Of a stretch of DNA of 64,000 bases, positions 38,191 to 48,300 are shown piece after piece. Position 1 is the first letter of the stretch; every line of letters begins with the position of its first letter. The position numbers were made by a program, and so were the translations under genes. The stretch is from Micractinium sp. NFX-FRZ. Its lineage: Eukaryota > Chlorophyta > Trebouxiophyceae > Chlorellales > Chlorellaceae. Location of the stretch: NCBI GenBank assembly GCA_029339195.1, contig JAPTJF010000042.1, forward strand, positions 135,293 through 199,292. Direction: 5' to 3'. The notes beneath the pieces are model-generated. The model was not told where the DNA came from, made no database searches, and saw only the letters and a list, made by a program, of their open reading frames with translations.

Positions 38191-40703
38191 TCATCCTGCA
38201 CGCTCGCTGCCACCTGTTGCTGCTGGTGTTTCCACCACGGCTGCCTCCGCCGCGGAGCGCGCCTGCTGCCTGCTCAGCCTCCACTGCCACCAGAGGTACA
38301 CGCTGACCGCCGTCACCGTCACTGCCGTGCCCGCAATCTGCAGCAGTGCTTTACAGCAAACTCAGTTTCAGGCAGGCGAGTGCATGCACCAAAGGCAGGC
38401 TGCACAGTTGCACCACGCCTGCCTCACCGTCCTACCTGCACCCACCATCCACCACGCCCCTCAGCCCCGCACTCTCCTCCCTGCTCGTCTACCACCTCAG
38501 TTCCTCACCCCCCTTCTCCTCCTGCGGCACGAGTCCTGCTGGCTCCGTGGGCCTTGAATGTGATGATGATGAAGTAAAGACCCCAACCCCGCCAGCACCC
38601 ACCTGCACTGGCTCCCGTATGATTGTGTAATCCAGCAGCAGCTTGCTCTCCAAAATTGAGCACACCAGCCTGGGGGGAGAGGGCCGGGGAGGCAGGCAAG
38701 GCACGTCAATTCTGGGGGGCACGCACTTGGAGGGTCGGTCGCCCAGGGCAGCGCCGCTGCCGTTTGATTTGGATCACGACTCCCAAACCCAAGTGTCGCA
38801 GCGCAAGTACGGCGACACCCACCGCAGGCCGAAGAACATGCTGACGGTTGGGGCTCCCAGCTGCCAGGTGGCGTGCTGTATCGAATAGTTGGCCCCAACG
38901 CAAACCACAGAGCTTGTGGCCACCAGTACCGCCCAGTCCCGCGCCCCCCACCCATCAAACTGGGCGCCCCAATTGGCGCCGTCGATGGGCAGGGTGAGGG
39001 GCAGGAGGAAGAGGATGGAGGCGAGGAGGAAGAGGTACTGCAGCTGCAGGCTGGTGAAGCCCAGGCGGCGGGAGGCCTGCGCGCAGCGGGAGGCAGGGCG
39101 ACCAAGGTTCAACACACCCAGCCACAGACGGACTGCCGCCCGGTGCGCCAAGCCGTCCCGCACATCTTGATGATCCGCCAACCCATTCGCAGGCAGAGTG
39201 CCGCTCAGCACGTCAAGACAGAATGACGGAGCATCGCCTCGAGCTCACGTGAATATCACACAACGGCCGCCCTACCTGCCTGCCTTCACCTAGCGACACA
39301 TGCAAATCCCACAAATGCCGCCCTGGCTGCCTGCCTTTACCTGGAGCGAGACAAAATATACGACGGTGGAGAGCATGGAGAGCATGGAGAGGCCAAAGCC
39401 CAGCCAGCCGCGCCAGCCATTCAGGCCCGCAGAAGTGCCCTGCACGGGTGGCCAGGGAGGCCAGCGGGCGCAGCAGACGAGGCAGTGATGCAAGGGGGAG
39501 GGAGCTGCCGTCCAGCCGCTGCTGCAACAGCAGCAAAATGAGCGGTCTACTGCCTGCCTGCTTGCCGTACATCAAGCCGTTGCTGCAACAGCAGCATGCT
39601 GGCCCCTGCACTCACTCGGCCGACGGTGGGCACGATGACCATGCAAGCGCCTGCACATGCGGGAGGAGGCGGGTAGCACGCGGTGTGCAGGGTGCCCGCC
39701 GACCAGCCCTGGCAGGCGGTGAAGCCTGCCCCTGCACACGTGCTCAGTCCTGCCTGACAACATTTGATGCCCAAAACTGCTGGGGCTTAACAAGCACTGT
39801 TTGGCTGCCTGCCTGCCTGCCCTGCCTCCCAGGCACTGTGCTTGCCACCCACCGCACCCCATGGCAGCTGCCTAACACACCCGCCCTTCCACCCACCCGC
39901 ACATTCATACCAACACGCGCACCTGCCAGCATGACTGCGGAGCAGGGCCAGATGATGGCAGGCAGCGTGTGGTGCAGCATGAGGCGCTGCACCAGCGCCA
40001 CGCCAATCACGGTGAACATCATCACCAATTGGACTGCAGGGCCAGGGCAGGGCAGGGCCAGGGAGCAATAGGAGAGGGAGGCCAGAAGAGTAGGGAAGGC
40101 GTCAGCATCACGTGGATGAACCTGGCGATGAACATGCTGCCCCGGCCTGCCGGCCCCTTTCCTGTGCTGCTTGTTCGCTCGCTTGGCGCGCACACCTGGC
40201 CTTAGCAGCCGAATCCAAGGCCTACCCGCCCGCCGCCGCCCACGGCCTCCACTCACTGAGGGCTGGGTCAACAAAGCCCGGGGCGATGACCTGGCACAGA
40301 TACGCTGTGGCAAAGGTGACCGTGATGACCGCCAGGGCGGCCCGCCGCACCAGCCACGGGCGCCCGCGCTGTGCGCGTGCCACGCGCGCCGACAGCCCCC
40401 GCTGCAGAGCGACCTCTGACCGGGGCGGCGGCAGCGTGTCGCCTGGGCGGCGGGCCAGCACGCTGTCCCAGCGGCCCAGCACGGAGCTGTGGCTGGCCAG
40501 CTGGCTGGGAGGCTGGGCAGGCTCCGTGCTTTGGTGCCCTGCTGCTTCCGCATTGCATTTCTTGGGCAAAGGCGGCATCATGGATCGAGCCGCTTGCCCT
40601 CCTGCTGCTGGCGGTTGCCCTGCAGTGGCGGCTCTCTGCTCTGCAACTACTGCTGCTGTGTCTAAGGCTGCTGGCGGCTGCCCTGCTGTGGCGCCACCCT
40701 GCT

Positions 40704-40748
<45 letters not shown>

Positions 40749-41461
40749 TGTTTGAGGCTGCTGCTCCAGGGCAGCAGGCACAACTGCCTGCAGCTGTTGC
40801 TGCGCCCTCTGCCGCCGCTGCCGGCAGCAGGAGCTGGGCGCTGCTGCCATCGGCACAGATGTGGCAGCTCTGGGGTGGCGCTGCTGCTGCCACCACCGCC
40901 GCCGCTTCTCCTGACGCTGCCTCGCCTGCACTGGCCATGTGCCTGCTCTTCCCACTGCCTTCATCTGGCTTCCCGCCCTCCAGCTGCTGCTGCTGCTGCT
41001 GCTGCTGCTGCCCTGTGCTGTGCACCGGCAGCGCCTGCTGGCGTGCAGTGGCCCGCCGGCGGCGGAGGCGCAGCACCCACCCCACGGTTCGGGAGGTTGC
41101 ATCAACTAGTGCCACAGTGGCCAGAGCCAGGCAGCTGACCAGCAGGGCCGCCCTCAGGGCAGGCAGCGGCGGCGAGGGGCGGGTCTGCAGCAGGGGCAGC
41201 GGAGAGGGGGGCAGGGGAGACGAGAGGGTTAGCGCCGGTGGCAGAGGACAGCTGGCTGCGGCTGTGGCAGCAAAGCAGAGGCGGCGCTCTCGATGTTGCA
41301 TGCCCGACGCGCCGTGCTGCAGCCCACGCCCCACGAAACCGTTTGACTGACTCACTCACCTGCAGCCAGCGGTTGAGCACACCGAAGAGGGCGACAAGAA
41401 TGTGCGCTAACAAGGCCACCCCTAGCCAGAGAACGAGTCGGAGCGGCGTGTGCTGCCGCAT
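38191..41461 (-). CDS. DMT-superfamily (EamA/SLC35-like) transporter with long cytosolic loop
   Basis: Eight exons (41461-41360, 41184-40257, 40033-39923, 39650-39616, 39439-39341, 39076-38823, 38669-38603, 38337-38191) encode 580 aa with about ten hydrophobic segments: LVLWLGVALLAHILVALFG; LLVSCLALATVALVDATS; ALAVITVTFATAYLCQVI; QLVMMFTVIGVALVQRLML; TLPAIIWPCSAVMLAGACM; WLGFGLSMLSMLSTVVYF; YLFLLASILFLLPLTL; WAVLVATSSVVCVGANYS; LVCSILESKLLLDYTII; IAGTAVTVTAVSVYLWW. The last pair ('ILESKLLLDYTIIREPVQIAGTAVTVTAVSVY') follows the EamA repeat, where a helix ending in 'E..' precedes 'GxxxIxxGVxxY'. Substrates in this superfamily range from nucleotide sugars to phosphorylated metabolites; none can be named here. 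About 220 residues of Ala/Gln/Pro low complexity lie between TM2 and TM3. Confidence 0.72.
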
Positions 41462-42131
41462 GGCGGGCGGGCGGGGCGGGGTGGTGAACCGCCAGCTGCA
41501 CACAACAGGGTGAAGCAGAAGGTTTCCAAATACTTTACGACAAACAGCAGATATGTGGTGCACAACAGGCAGCGCGCAAGCTTGCTGCCTTCTGCCGCCA
41601 GCAGCGGCGGCGGCGCACCGCCGCCAAGCACGCGGCACCAAGCGTAAGCGCCGCTCCAAGCTCAGCAACGCTTCTTCGCCACCTTTTGCCAAACTCTAAC
41701 CCCCGAGCGGTGCTACAGTGCTGGGTTGCTTGCCCTGCGAAAAACTTTTGGTCGCTTCGGCTCCGCTCCTATGCGGCACGGCGGCCCATACCGGCCTCCA
41801 ATGCAGCCAAAGGACAATGCTGAATCCAGTGCTAAGAATGCAGGCCGGTACTAAATGCAGGCCGGATGTCTTGGCCTGGGGCCGCCGCCGCCTCATGACC
41901 CGCGTTTCAATTTCTGACAGTGCTGATGTTACATGACAGCCTGAACAAACTGAGCAACCACAGTAACAGCTGAGAGAATTATGACAAGGAACAACAAAAT
42001 CAGGTAGAGGGAAGCACTTTTGAGCAGCAGGCACAGAAAGCAGCGGGCCGAGGGGCACTGGCGGGCATGCCACCCCAAGCATAACAAAACAGACACAAGC
42101 AAACACCGGTCTGAGCAGACTAGTCAGACCC
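41462..42131. other. Intergenic region, transporter upstream / PhLP3 downstream
   Basis: 670 bases hold the transporter promoter and the 3' UTR of PhLP3. A TTACA at 41929-41933 reads TGTAA on the PhLP3 strand, about 200 bases after its stop. No gene seen. Confidence 0.55.
41929..41933 (-). terminator. TGTAA polyadenylation signal, PhLP3
   Basis: A match to the green-algal poly(A) signal about 200 bases beyond the PhLP3 stop codon, in a locally AT-richer stretch. Confidence 0.5.
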
Positions 42132-45046
42132 TCAGTCGAAATCCGAGTCCTCGTCATCATCCCCTTGCTGCTTCCGGGCCCCCGCCGCCGCCGCTCCTTC
42201 CGCCGCCCCTCCCTGCTGCTCCTCTGCCCGCTGTATGAGCAGCCGATTGATGAGCCCCCGCACTTGGGCCTCCTGGTCGGCGGCATCCCCGCACACCTCC
42301 CCATACCGGTTCAGGCTGATGGCAACCTGCGCAGCACCACATGAACAACGGCAGCGAGCAGGTGGAGGTGAGCGGGCACAGCAGAGGACAGCTTGACCAG
42401 CGGAGTGAGTGCCAGCGCCGGGCAGCATTCACACATGCACAAAAGAGCCTGAGTAGCCTGCCCGCTCTCGCCAGTATGCCGCTGCGCCGCACCCCGAGAG
42501 ATTGCATACCCGCTGACACAGGGGTGGCACAGCAATCAAGTGGGGCGTGCAAGCTTCCCCGCCCGCCCGCCCGCCCGCCCGCCCGCCTCCCGCCTCACCA
42601 GCTCCGGGTTTGTGCCCCGCCCTCCAAAGTGGCGCAGACCCACCAGCGTCTGCAGGCACTTGGTGTCCTTGTAGATCAACACCGTGGGCACGTTTTCGTT
42701 CGGGTAGCCGGGGATGCAGTCTGCGCAGGGGTGAGAGTGAGAGAGGAAGGTTCCATCATGAGAGTTTGAGTGACGCAACCTGGGCAGGTTTTCGTCGGGG
42801 TGACCGGGGATGCAGTCTGCGCGGGGGTGAGAGTGAGCGAGGGGAGGTTGGGGTGAAAGTCTGAGTGAAGCACCGTGGGCAGGCGCTCGTCTGGGTAATC
42901 AAGGATGCAGTCAACACCGGCGGTGGGGTGGGGTGGGGGGGGGGGGGACAAGAGAGGGCAGGTTTCAATGTGAACGTTTGGGTGGGCGGGCAAGGGAGGG
43001 GAGCGGGAGCAACCTGGGCACAGACGGCTTTGTTGGGTAAGGTGTGTGGCGGAAGATGGGGCATGGGGGAAGGGCAGGGCCGGCCGCCCCGCCCGGGGCC
43101 CCGCGGCATGGACGTTGTTAATCAGCAGGGCAGGCAAAGTGGGGTGTTGTTTGGGGCCCACCGGTGGACACAATCTTCACAAACTTGGCGTTGGGGTAGG
43201 TCTTGGCCACCTCCGCCAGGCACTGGTTCAGGATGCAGCTGTCTTGCACGCTGCACGGGGGGAGGAGGGCGCAGTGGCGGGTGGGTTGCCAAGGGGGAAG
43301 GCGGAGTGGGGAGTCGGGGACGTGACGGGCAAGAAGCAAAAGACACTGGTACAAAGCGCAGGCGCCTTGCCGGCCTTGGATAGGGCGGGCTAGGCTGCTA
43401 GCAGGCAAGATGGCTTGGCCAGGCGGCCAAAGGCGGCTAGGCAAGGCAGCTATGCTAGCTATGCTGCTAGGCAAGTCCGCTGGGCAGGCACCACACAGGC
43501 ACCCACCCGGCCCGCCCACCTGCCCTGGTGCAGGTGGCACACCACCCGCATCCCCCCGCCCCCCCTGCCTGCCCCATTCCGCACCATTACGGCCACCCAT
43601 CATCCCCATTCCGCACCCGTACGGCCACCCATCATCCCCATTCCACATGTCGTGCACCCACCCGCCATCCCCCACCCCGCATTCGTCACTGTCCCCGCCC
43701 ACCTGTCCTTGTAGAGGTGGCACACCACCCACACCCCCTGCCCCGCGTGCGTCACTTGCTCCACAAACTCGCTGCCACGGATCTCCTCCAGGCTGCCAAA
43801 CCGGGGGCGGGCCGCGCCCTGGCGCAGCTCCTCCAGCCGCTTGCGCCTGCAGCAGGCGGGGCGTGAAGTCGTGTGGGCTGAGGGTGGGAAACAGGTGTGC
43901 ATCAGCCATGGCCTCAGCGCTCGTCCCTCCCACCCACCAACCTTCAATCCCACTGGTGCCCCTTCCAACCCCCACTGCCACCTCGCCACGAACCAATCGT
44001 GGCGAACGAACCTGCGCACCCGCCGTGATGATTACATTCATTCCCAGGGGGAGATCCCCCCTGCCCCCTCCTCCCTTCCTCCCTCCCTCCTCACTGGCCC
44101 CCTCCCGCCACTCCACTTGTGCGCAGCCGTAAACCCGTCCATCCCCTGAGAAAGAGCAGCTCCACCCCTCTCCCTCTGTTCCTGTAACCCCTGCCGCCGC
44201 CGCCAAGGCCAGCAGGTGCCCCTCCCCCTCCCACCTATACTCATCCCTCATTCATGAACCTCCATCCCGTGAGAAAAAGCAGCCCCCCCCACCCTGTTCC
44301 TCATCTGTCCCCTAATCGCTGCCGCCCCCTGCGCCCCCTCCCCCTCCCACCTGTACTCGTCCATGAAGCGGTCGTCCTTGAAGGCGCCCTCATCCTCTCC
44401 CTCCTCTAGCTCCTCAGCGCTCTTGCCCTCCACCCAGCCAGCATCCTGCTTCCCCTCCGCCTCGGGGGCATAGGCGTCCGGCTTCCAGACGGGGGGCTGC
44501 ATGGGGGGGAACGGGAGGGCGGGAGGCGGGCAGGGTGAGGGAGCAGGGTAAGGCTGCCCCATCCTGCTTTGCTGGCAGGGAGCATGGCCATACAGCTTCC
44601 AACAGGGGGTGGCAAAGCAGCGTCAGGCAGCGGTAGGGGGGAAGGCAGCGTCTTGGGCAGCGTTGGGAACCCGCAGGGCAGCCGGACCAGCTTGCATGCC
44701 GGCAGAAGTCACCAGACGAGGCCTCACAGGGCACAGGGCATGCCTCCCGAGGAGTGGCAGCGGCCTGGGGGCAACTGGTTGGCTGAAACCACCGCCACCC
44801 GCCCACCTTGGGTGCCTTGTTCCCCATCTTCACTTGGATGTCGTCCCACTTGGTGGTCTCCCCCTGCGGTTGGTCAGGAGGGAGGGAAGCAGCAGGGCGA
44901 GGGCTGGGCTCGCCGGGCGGCAGGCACAGGCGCTGCCTGCCGCCGCTGCCGCTGCCTGCCCCGACCTGTGTCTGGCGCGCTTCGGCGGCGCGGATGACGC
45001 ATGATCTCACCTCTGGGCCCACATACGTGGTGTGGTAGTCTGTCAT
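42132..45046 (-). CDS. Phosducin-like protein 3 (thioredoxin-fold chaperonin cofactor)
   Basis: Seven exons (45046-45011, 44863-44807, 44496-44351, 43846-43703, 43250-43162, 42720-42599, 42326-42132) encode 262 aa. MTDYHTTYVGPEGETTKWDDIQVKMG matches the N-terminal helix region ('TxWxDILxxKG'). DDRFMDEYRRKRLEELRQ and RPRFGSLEEI lead into a thioredoxin-like fold: EFVEQVTHAGQGVWVVCHLYKD, CILNQCLAEVAKTYPNAKFVKIVST, DCIPGYPNENVPTVLIYKD and the GGRGTNPELV turn. No CxxC pair is present, as usual in this family. The acidic tail DDDEDSDFD is typical. PhLP3/VIAF proteins work with the CCT chaperonin in folding actin and tubulin. The 5' ends of this gene and MSH6 are 341 bases apart. Several introns carry exon-edge copies. 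Confidence 0.93.
42700..42925 (-). repeat. Tandem copies of PhLP3 exon 6 start, about 95-bp period
   Basis: The exon 6 start (encoding DCIPGYPNENVP) recurs upstream on the gene strand at about 42787-42815 and 42882-42912. The farthest copy reads DCILDYPDERLPTVL but has lost the AG acceptor. The spacer 'gggtgagagtgag...' is repeated with it. Confidence 0.85.
43505..43735 (-). repeat. PhLP3 exon 4 end copy and 32-bp repeats
   Basis: The exon 4 end with its donor (43690-43735, ACCTGTCCTTGTAGAGGTGG on +) has an imperfect copy at 43518-43555. Between them lie three copies of a unit of about 32 bases beginning CCCCATTCCGCACC (43573-43670). Confidence 0.75.
44090..44400 (-). repeat. Copies of PhLP3 exon 3 end in intron 3
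   Basis: The exon 3 end with donor (CCCACCTGTACTCGTCCATG on +, about 44345) recurs at about 44230-44260 as CCCACCTATACTCATCCCTC, with the adjoining 'gagaaaaagcagc' intron sequence also repeated near 44150 and 44270. Confidence 0.75.
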
Positions 45047-45387
45047 GGCTTGCTGCTTGCTGCAATCAGGCGCCCAGGCGTAAGTGAAGGGGTGGCAGTC
45101 GCGCCGCCTGTGTTGCTCAACACTCACAGGAACTGCTATAGGGTGACAAGGCGCTGACAGCAGGTTAATTGACCGCTTACGGCCTTCGACCAGCTAGCCT
45201 GCCGACGTGGCCTGACTCGAAAGTGCCAGCGCCCCTCTCAGCGATCCTCAGGCCCAGCGGCCGCCCGCATCGCGCTCCGAACGACCTGCACTCGTTCTCG
45301 AGATTGGCAGCGGGCTTGCAGGCTCCCCGTTTTGAAAGAGCGATCCATGTTTTAAGCCGACTCGCTATTTGTCCGCCCCGCCGCACG
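45047..45387. promoter_or_regulatory. Bidirectional promoter region, PhLP3 / MSH6
   Basis: 341 bases between divergent start codons must serve both genes. Upstream of the MSH6 ATG the frame stays open to 45169, but I read this as 5' UTR because the PCNA-binding N-terminus begins at the ATG. No known motif recognised. Confidence 0.55.
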
Positions 45388-48300
45388 ATGCCGCCCAAGA
45401 AGAAGAGCGAGCCTGTCTCTGGACAGCGGTCCATCTCTGCCTTCTTCGCCAGCAAGCCCAAACCCTCACAGGTGCGCGCCTAGGGGCCTCTGCAGCGGCC
45501 CTGAGGCTCGGAGCGAAAGTAGACAGGCGCAGCGTCACGACATAATACGGTTCCCAAGCCCGTGCTGTCGCCTCTCGCTCCCCGCCTTTGCCCCGCTCCC
45601 GCCCGCCGACCCCCGCCTTTGCCCCGCTCCCCCCCGCCGACCCCCGCCCAATCTGCCCCTGTGCAGGACTCTGCTGCCGCCGTGGCCCCCTCGCCCGCCA
45701 AGCTGCTCAAACCTGACGCAGCTGACGATGTGGGCAGCGCCAAGGACTCTGCTGCTGCTGCTCCCGCCCAGGCCCCGCCACAGCATGCGCCGGCACCCGC
45801 CGGCAAGGCGGCAACGGGCGCAACCGCCGGCGCTGCCAAGGCCAAGGGGAGCAAGGCCAAGGCGCCTCCGGCTGCTGCGGCTGCGGAGCTCGGCGGCCAG
45901 GCGGCGGTGGGGCGCTCTGTGAAGGTGTTTTGGGCCGAAGAGCAGGCATGGTTCACAGGCGATATCGAGGGTGAGGACCTGAGGGGTGTGGGGGGGGTGG
46001 TAAAAGACGATTCAGGTAGTGTGCGGCTTTGGCTGCTGGCAGGGGGCGCGTTATGAGGGCTGGTGCACGTCCAGCACATGCCCTTCCCTCGTGCTCCCTG
46101 CCTCCGTGCCCCTGCTGTGACCCCACCCAAGTGTGCCCCGCATGCTGCCGCTCGATCAATAGAGCCACCACCCCTGGTCCGCACTCCCCTTCCCCTTCCT
46201 GCCGGGCAGGCTGGACCTGCACCTCACGCCTGCTCCGCCCTCTCCCGACAGCACACCGTCCTGCCCCGCCACCGGCAGAGCACAGCGAGGGGCAGGGGCA
46301 AGCACTGTGTGCTGCTTGGCAAACCCATCCTGCCCTCACCTGTCCCCACCTGTCCTACCCCTGTTCTCACTGCAGGGTACACGGGAGTCCACAGCGGCAA
46401 GCACCAGTTGCTGTGCCTGAGTCTTTCTGTCTTGTGTGACCGCCTCACCATGGCCTTAACCCAAGCTGTCCCGCCCCTCCCCCGTCCTCTCAACCTGCAG
46501 AGTACAGCGCGTCGAGCGGCAAGTACCTGGTGCTGTATGACGACGGCGATGAGGAGTGGGTGGACTTGGCAGCGGAGCAGATGCAATGGGTGGAGCGCGG
46601 TGCAGGTGGCAAGGGCAAGGCGGGCAAGGCGCCTGGCAAAGCGGCAGGTGAGCGGCGGGCGGGGGGACAGGGCGTGGCGTGTGCAAAGCAGGGAGGGGTG
46701 CGCAGGTGGGGTGTAGGCTGGCTGTGAGGCTGGCGTGCTGTTGCTGGTTGTGCACGGCTGCAGCTCTGCTCGCCTGACCCCTGCCGTGTTCCCGCCCCGC
46801 CCTCCCGACATCCCTCCAAGCTTGTGCCCTGCCCCGTGCTTTCCTCCCCCCCGCAGGGCGCAAGCGCAAGGCGCGGGTGGTGGTGGACAGCGACAGCGAG
46901 GGGGGCGGCGGCGAGGCGTCGGGCAGTGAGTATGCCGCCAGCGAGGCGGAGAGCTCCGATGAGGAGGCTTCCCTGGCTGAGAGCGATGAGGAGATGGGGG
47001 ATGAGGAGGAGGATGAGCTGTCGGATGCCAGCCCAGCGGGGCGCAAGAAGAAGCCAGCGGCGGCGGCGCCCTCCAAAAACGGCGGCAAGAAGGCGGTCGG
47101 CCGCGGGGCGGGCGGCCGCGGCGGCGCCAAGGCGGCAGCCACCCCCGTGGCGCTGCCCAATGGCAGCGTGGGGCTGACCCCTGGCTCCAACGGGGCCGCC
47201 CTGGCCTCGGGGGGCCCCGCCGGCGCCTATGGCAGCGCCATGCGCACCGGCACGGCGGCGCGGCCGCCGCGCCCTGCGGCGGCAGCCAAGACGCCGGGCA
47301 CCGTCGGCACGACGGGTTCGCTGGCGCGCGTGCTGGCAGGCACCCCCATGACAGGCGGAACAGTAGCAGGTGGGTGGGCAGGCGGGTGGGTGGGTGTGTA
47401 GTGAGATGGGCAGGCAGGTAGGCAGGTGTCAGGCGGCTGGTGCCGGCGCGACTTGGCTGCCAAGTCCCTGCTCGGCCGGCGGCATGCAGCCAGTTGGGAG
47501 GCCGGCTGGGTGGCCTGTCCTGACCTGCTGGTCTGCTGAGTACATACTTGGCCTTGCCGCCTGCTTAGCCCGTGCCCCACCGGCCCGCCCGCCCCTCTCG
47601 CGCCATCCCGCCCCCGCCCGCCCCTCTCGCCCCGCCCCGCCCGCAGGCGGCGACACCCCCGGCACCGCCTCCGCGTTCCGGGCCGAAACCGACGCATTCC
47701 CCTTCCTGCGCCCCGACCGCATCCGGGATGCCGAGAAGCGCCGCCCTGACGACCCAGAGTGAGCGAGATGGGGGGCACACTTTGTGGGTAGATGTGGGGG
47801 GCAGGTGGGAAACAAGGCGGCGGAGCGGGCGTGCCGGGAGAGCAATGTGCGTGCAGAGGCCCGTTGCATTTTTCAAAGGCATGTTGGAAGGGCATGCAGA
47901 ATGGCGTGGTCGCGGATAAATTCGGAGTGTGTGTGTGGAGGGGGGGGGGGGAGGAGAGGGGGGACAGCGGAGGGGGGCCACCAGGGGGCGTGGCTGTCTG
48001 ATGAGCGCAGCAGGTGCAGGAAGGGCCAGCTGGGTGCAGCTGGCCAACAGTGACGGGGCTGTAATCAGGGGGCATGAGGTGTGCGTGACGCGTGCCTGTC
48101 CTGTGCGTGTGTGGAAGGGGGGCGAGGGAGGAGGGAGGGCTTCACCATCCTGCGTCCCTCCACCTTGTGCTGCCTGCCCCTCCCCACCCTGGTGCAGCTA
48201 CGACCCGCGCACGCTACACATCCCTCCAGACTGGTTCAAGTCAGCCAAGGTGTCGCCCGGGCAGCAGCAGGTGGGCGCAGCAGCGTGCATGCATGCACGG

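Noticed and set aside
40371..41138. Plus-strand frame rich in Leu/Cys opposite the transporter loop
   Set aside because: Shadow of the Ala/Gln/Pro repeats on the other strand; poly-Leu here is just antisense poly-Gln.
45169..45387. Upstream in-frame extension of MSH6
   Set aside because: The frame is open but has no conserved content and would overlap the short shared promoter; MPPKKK before the PCNA box is a typical MSH6 start.
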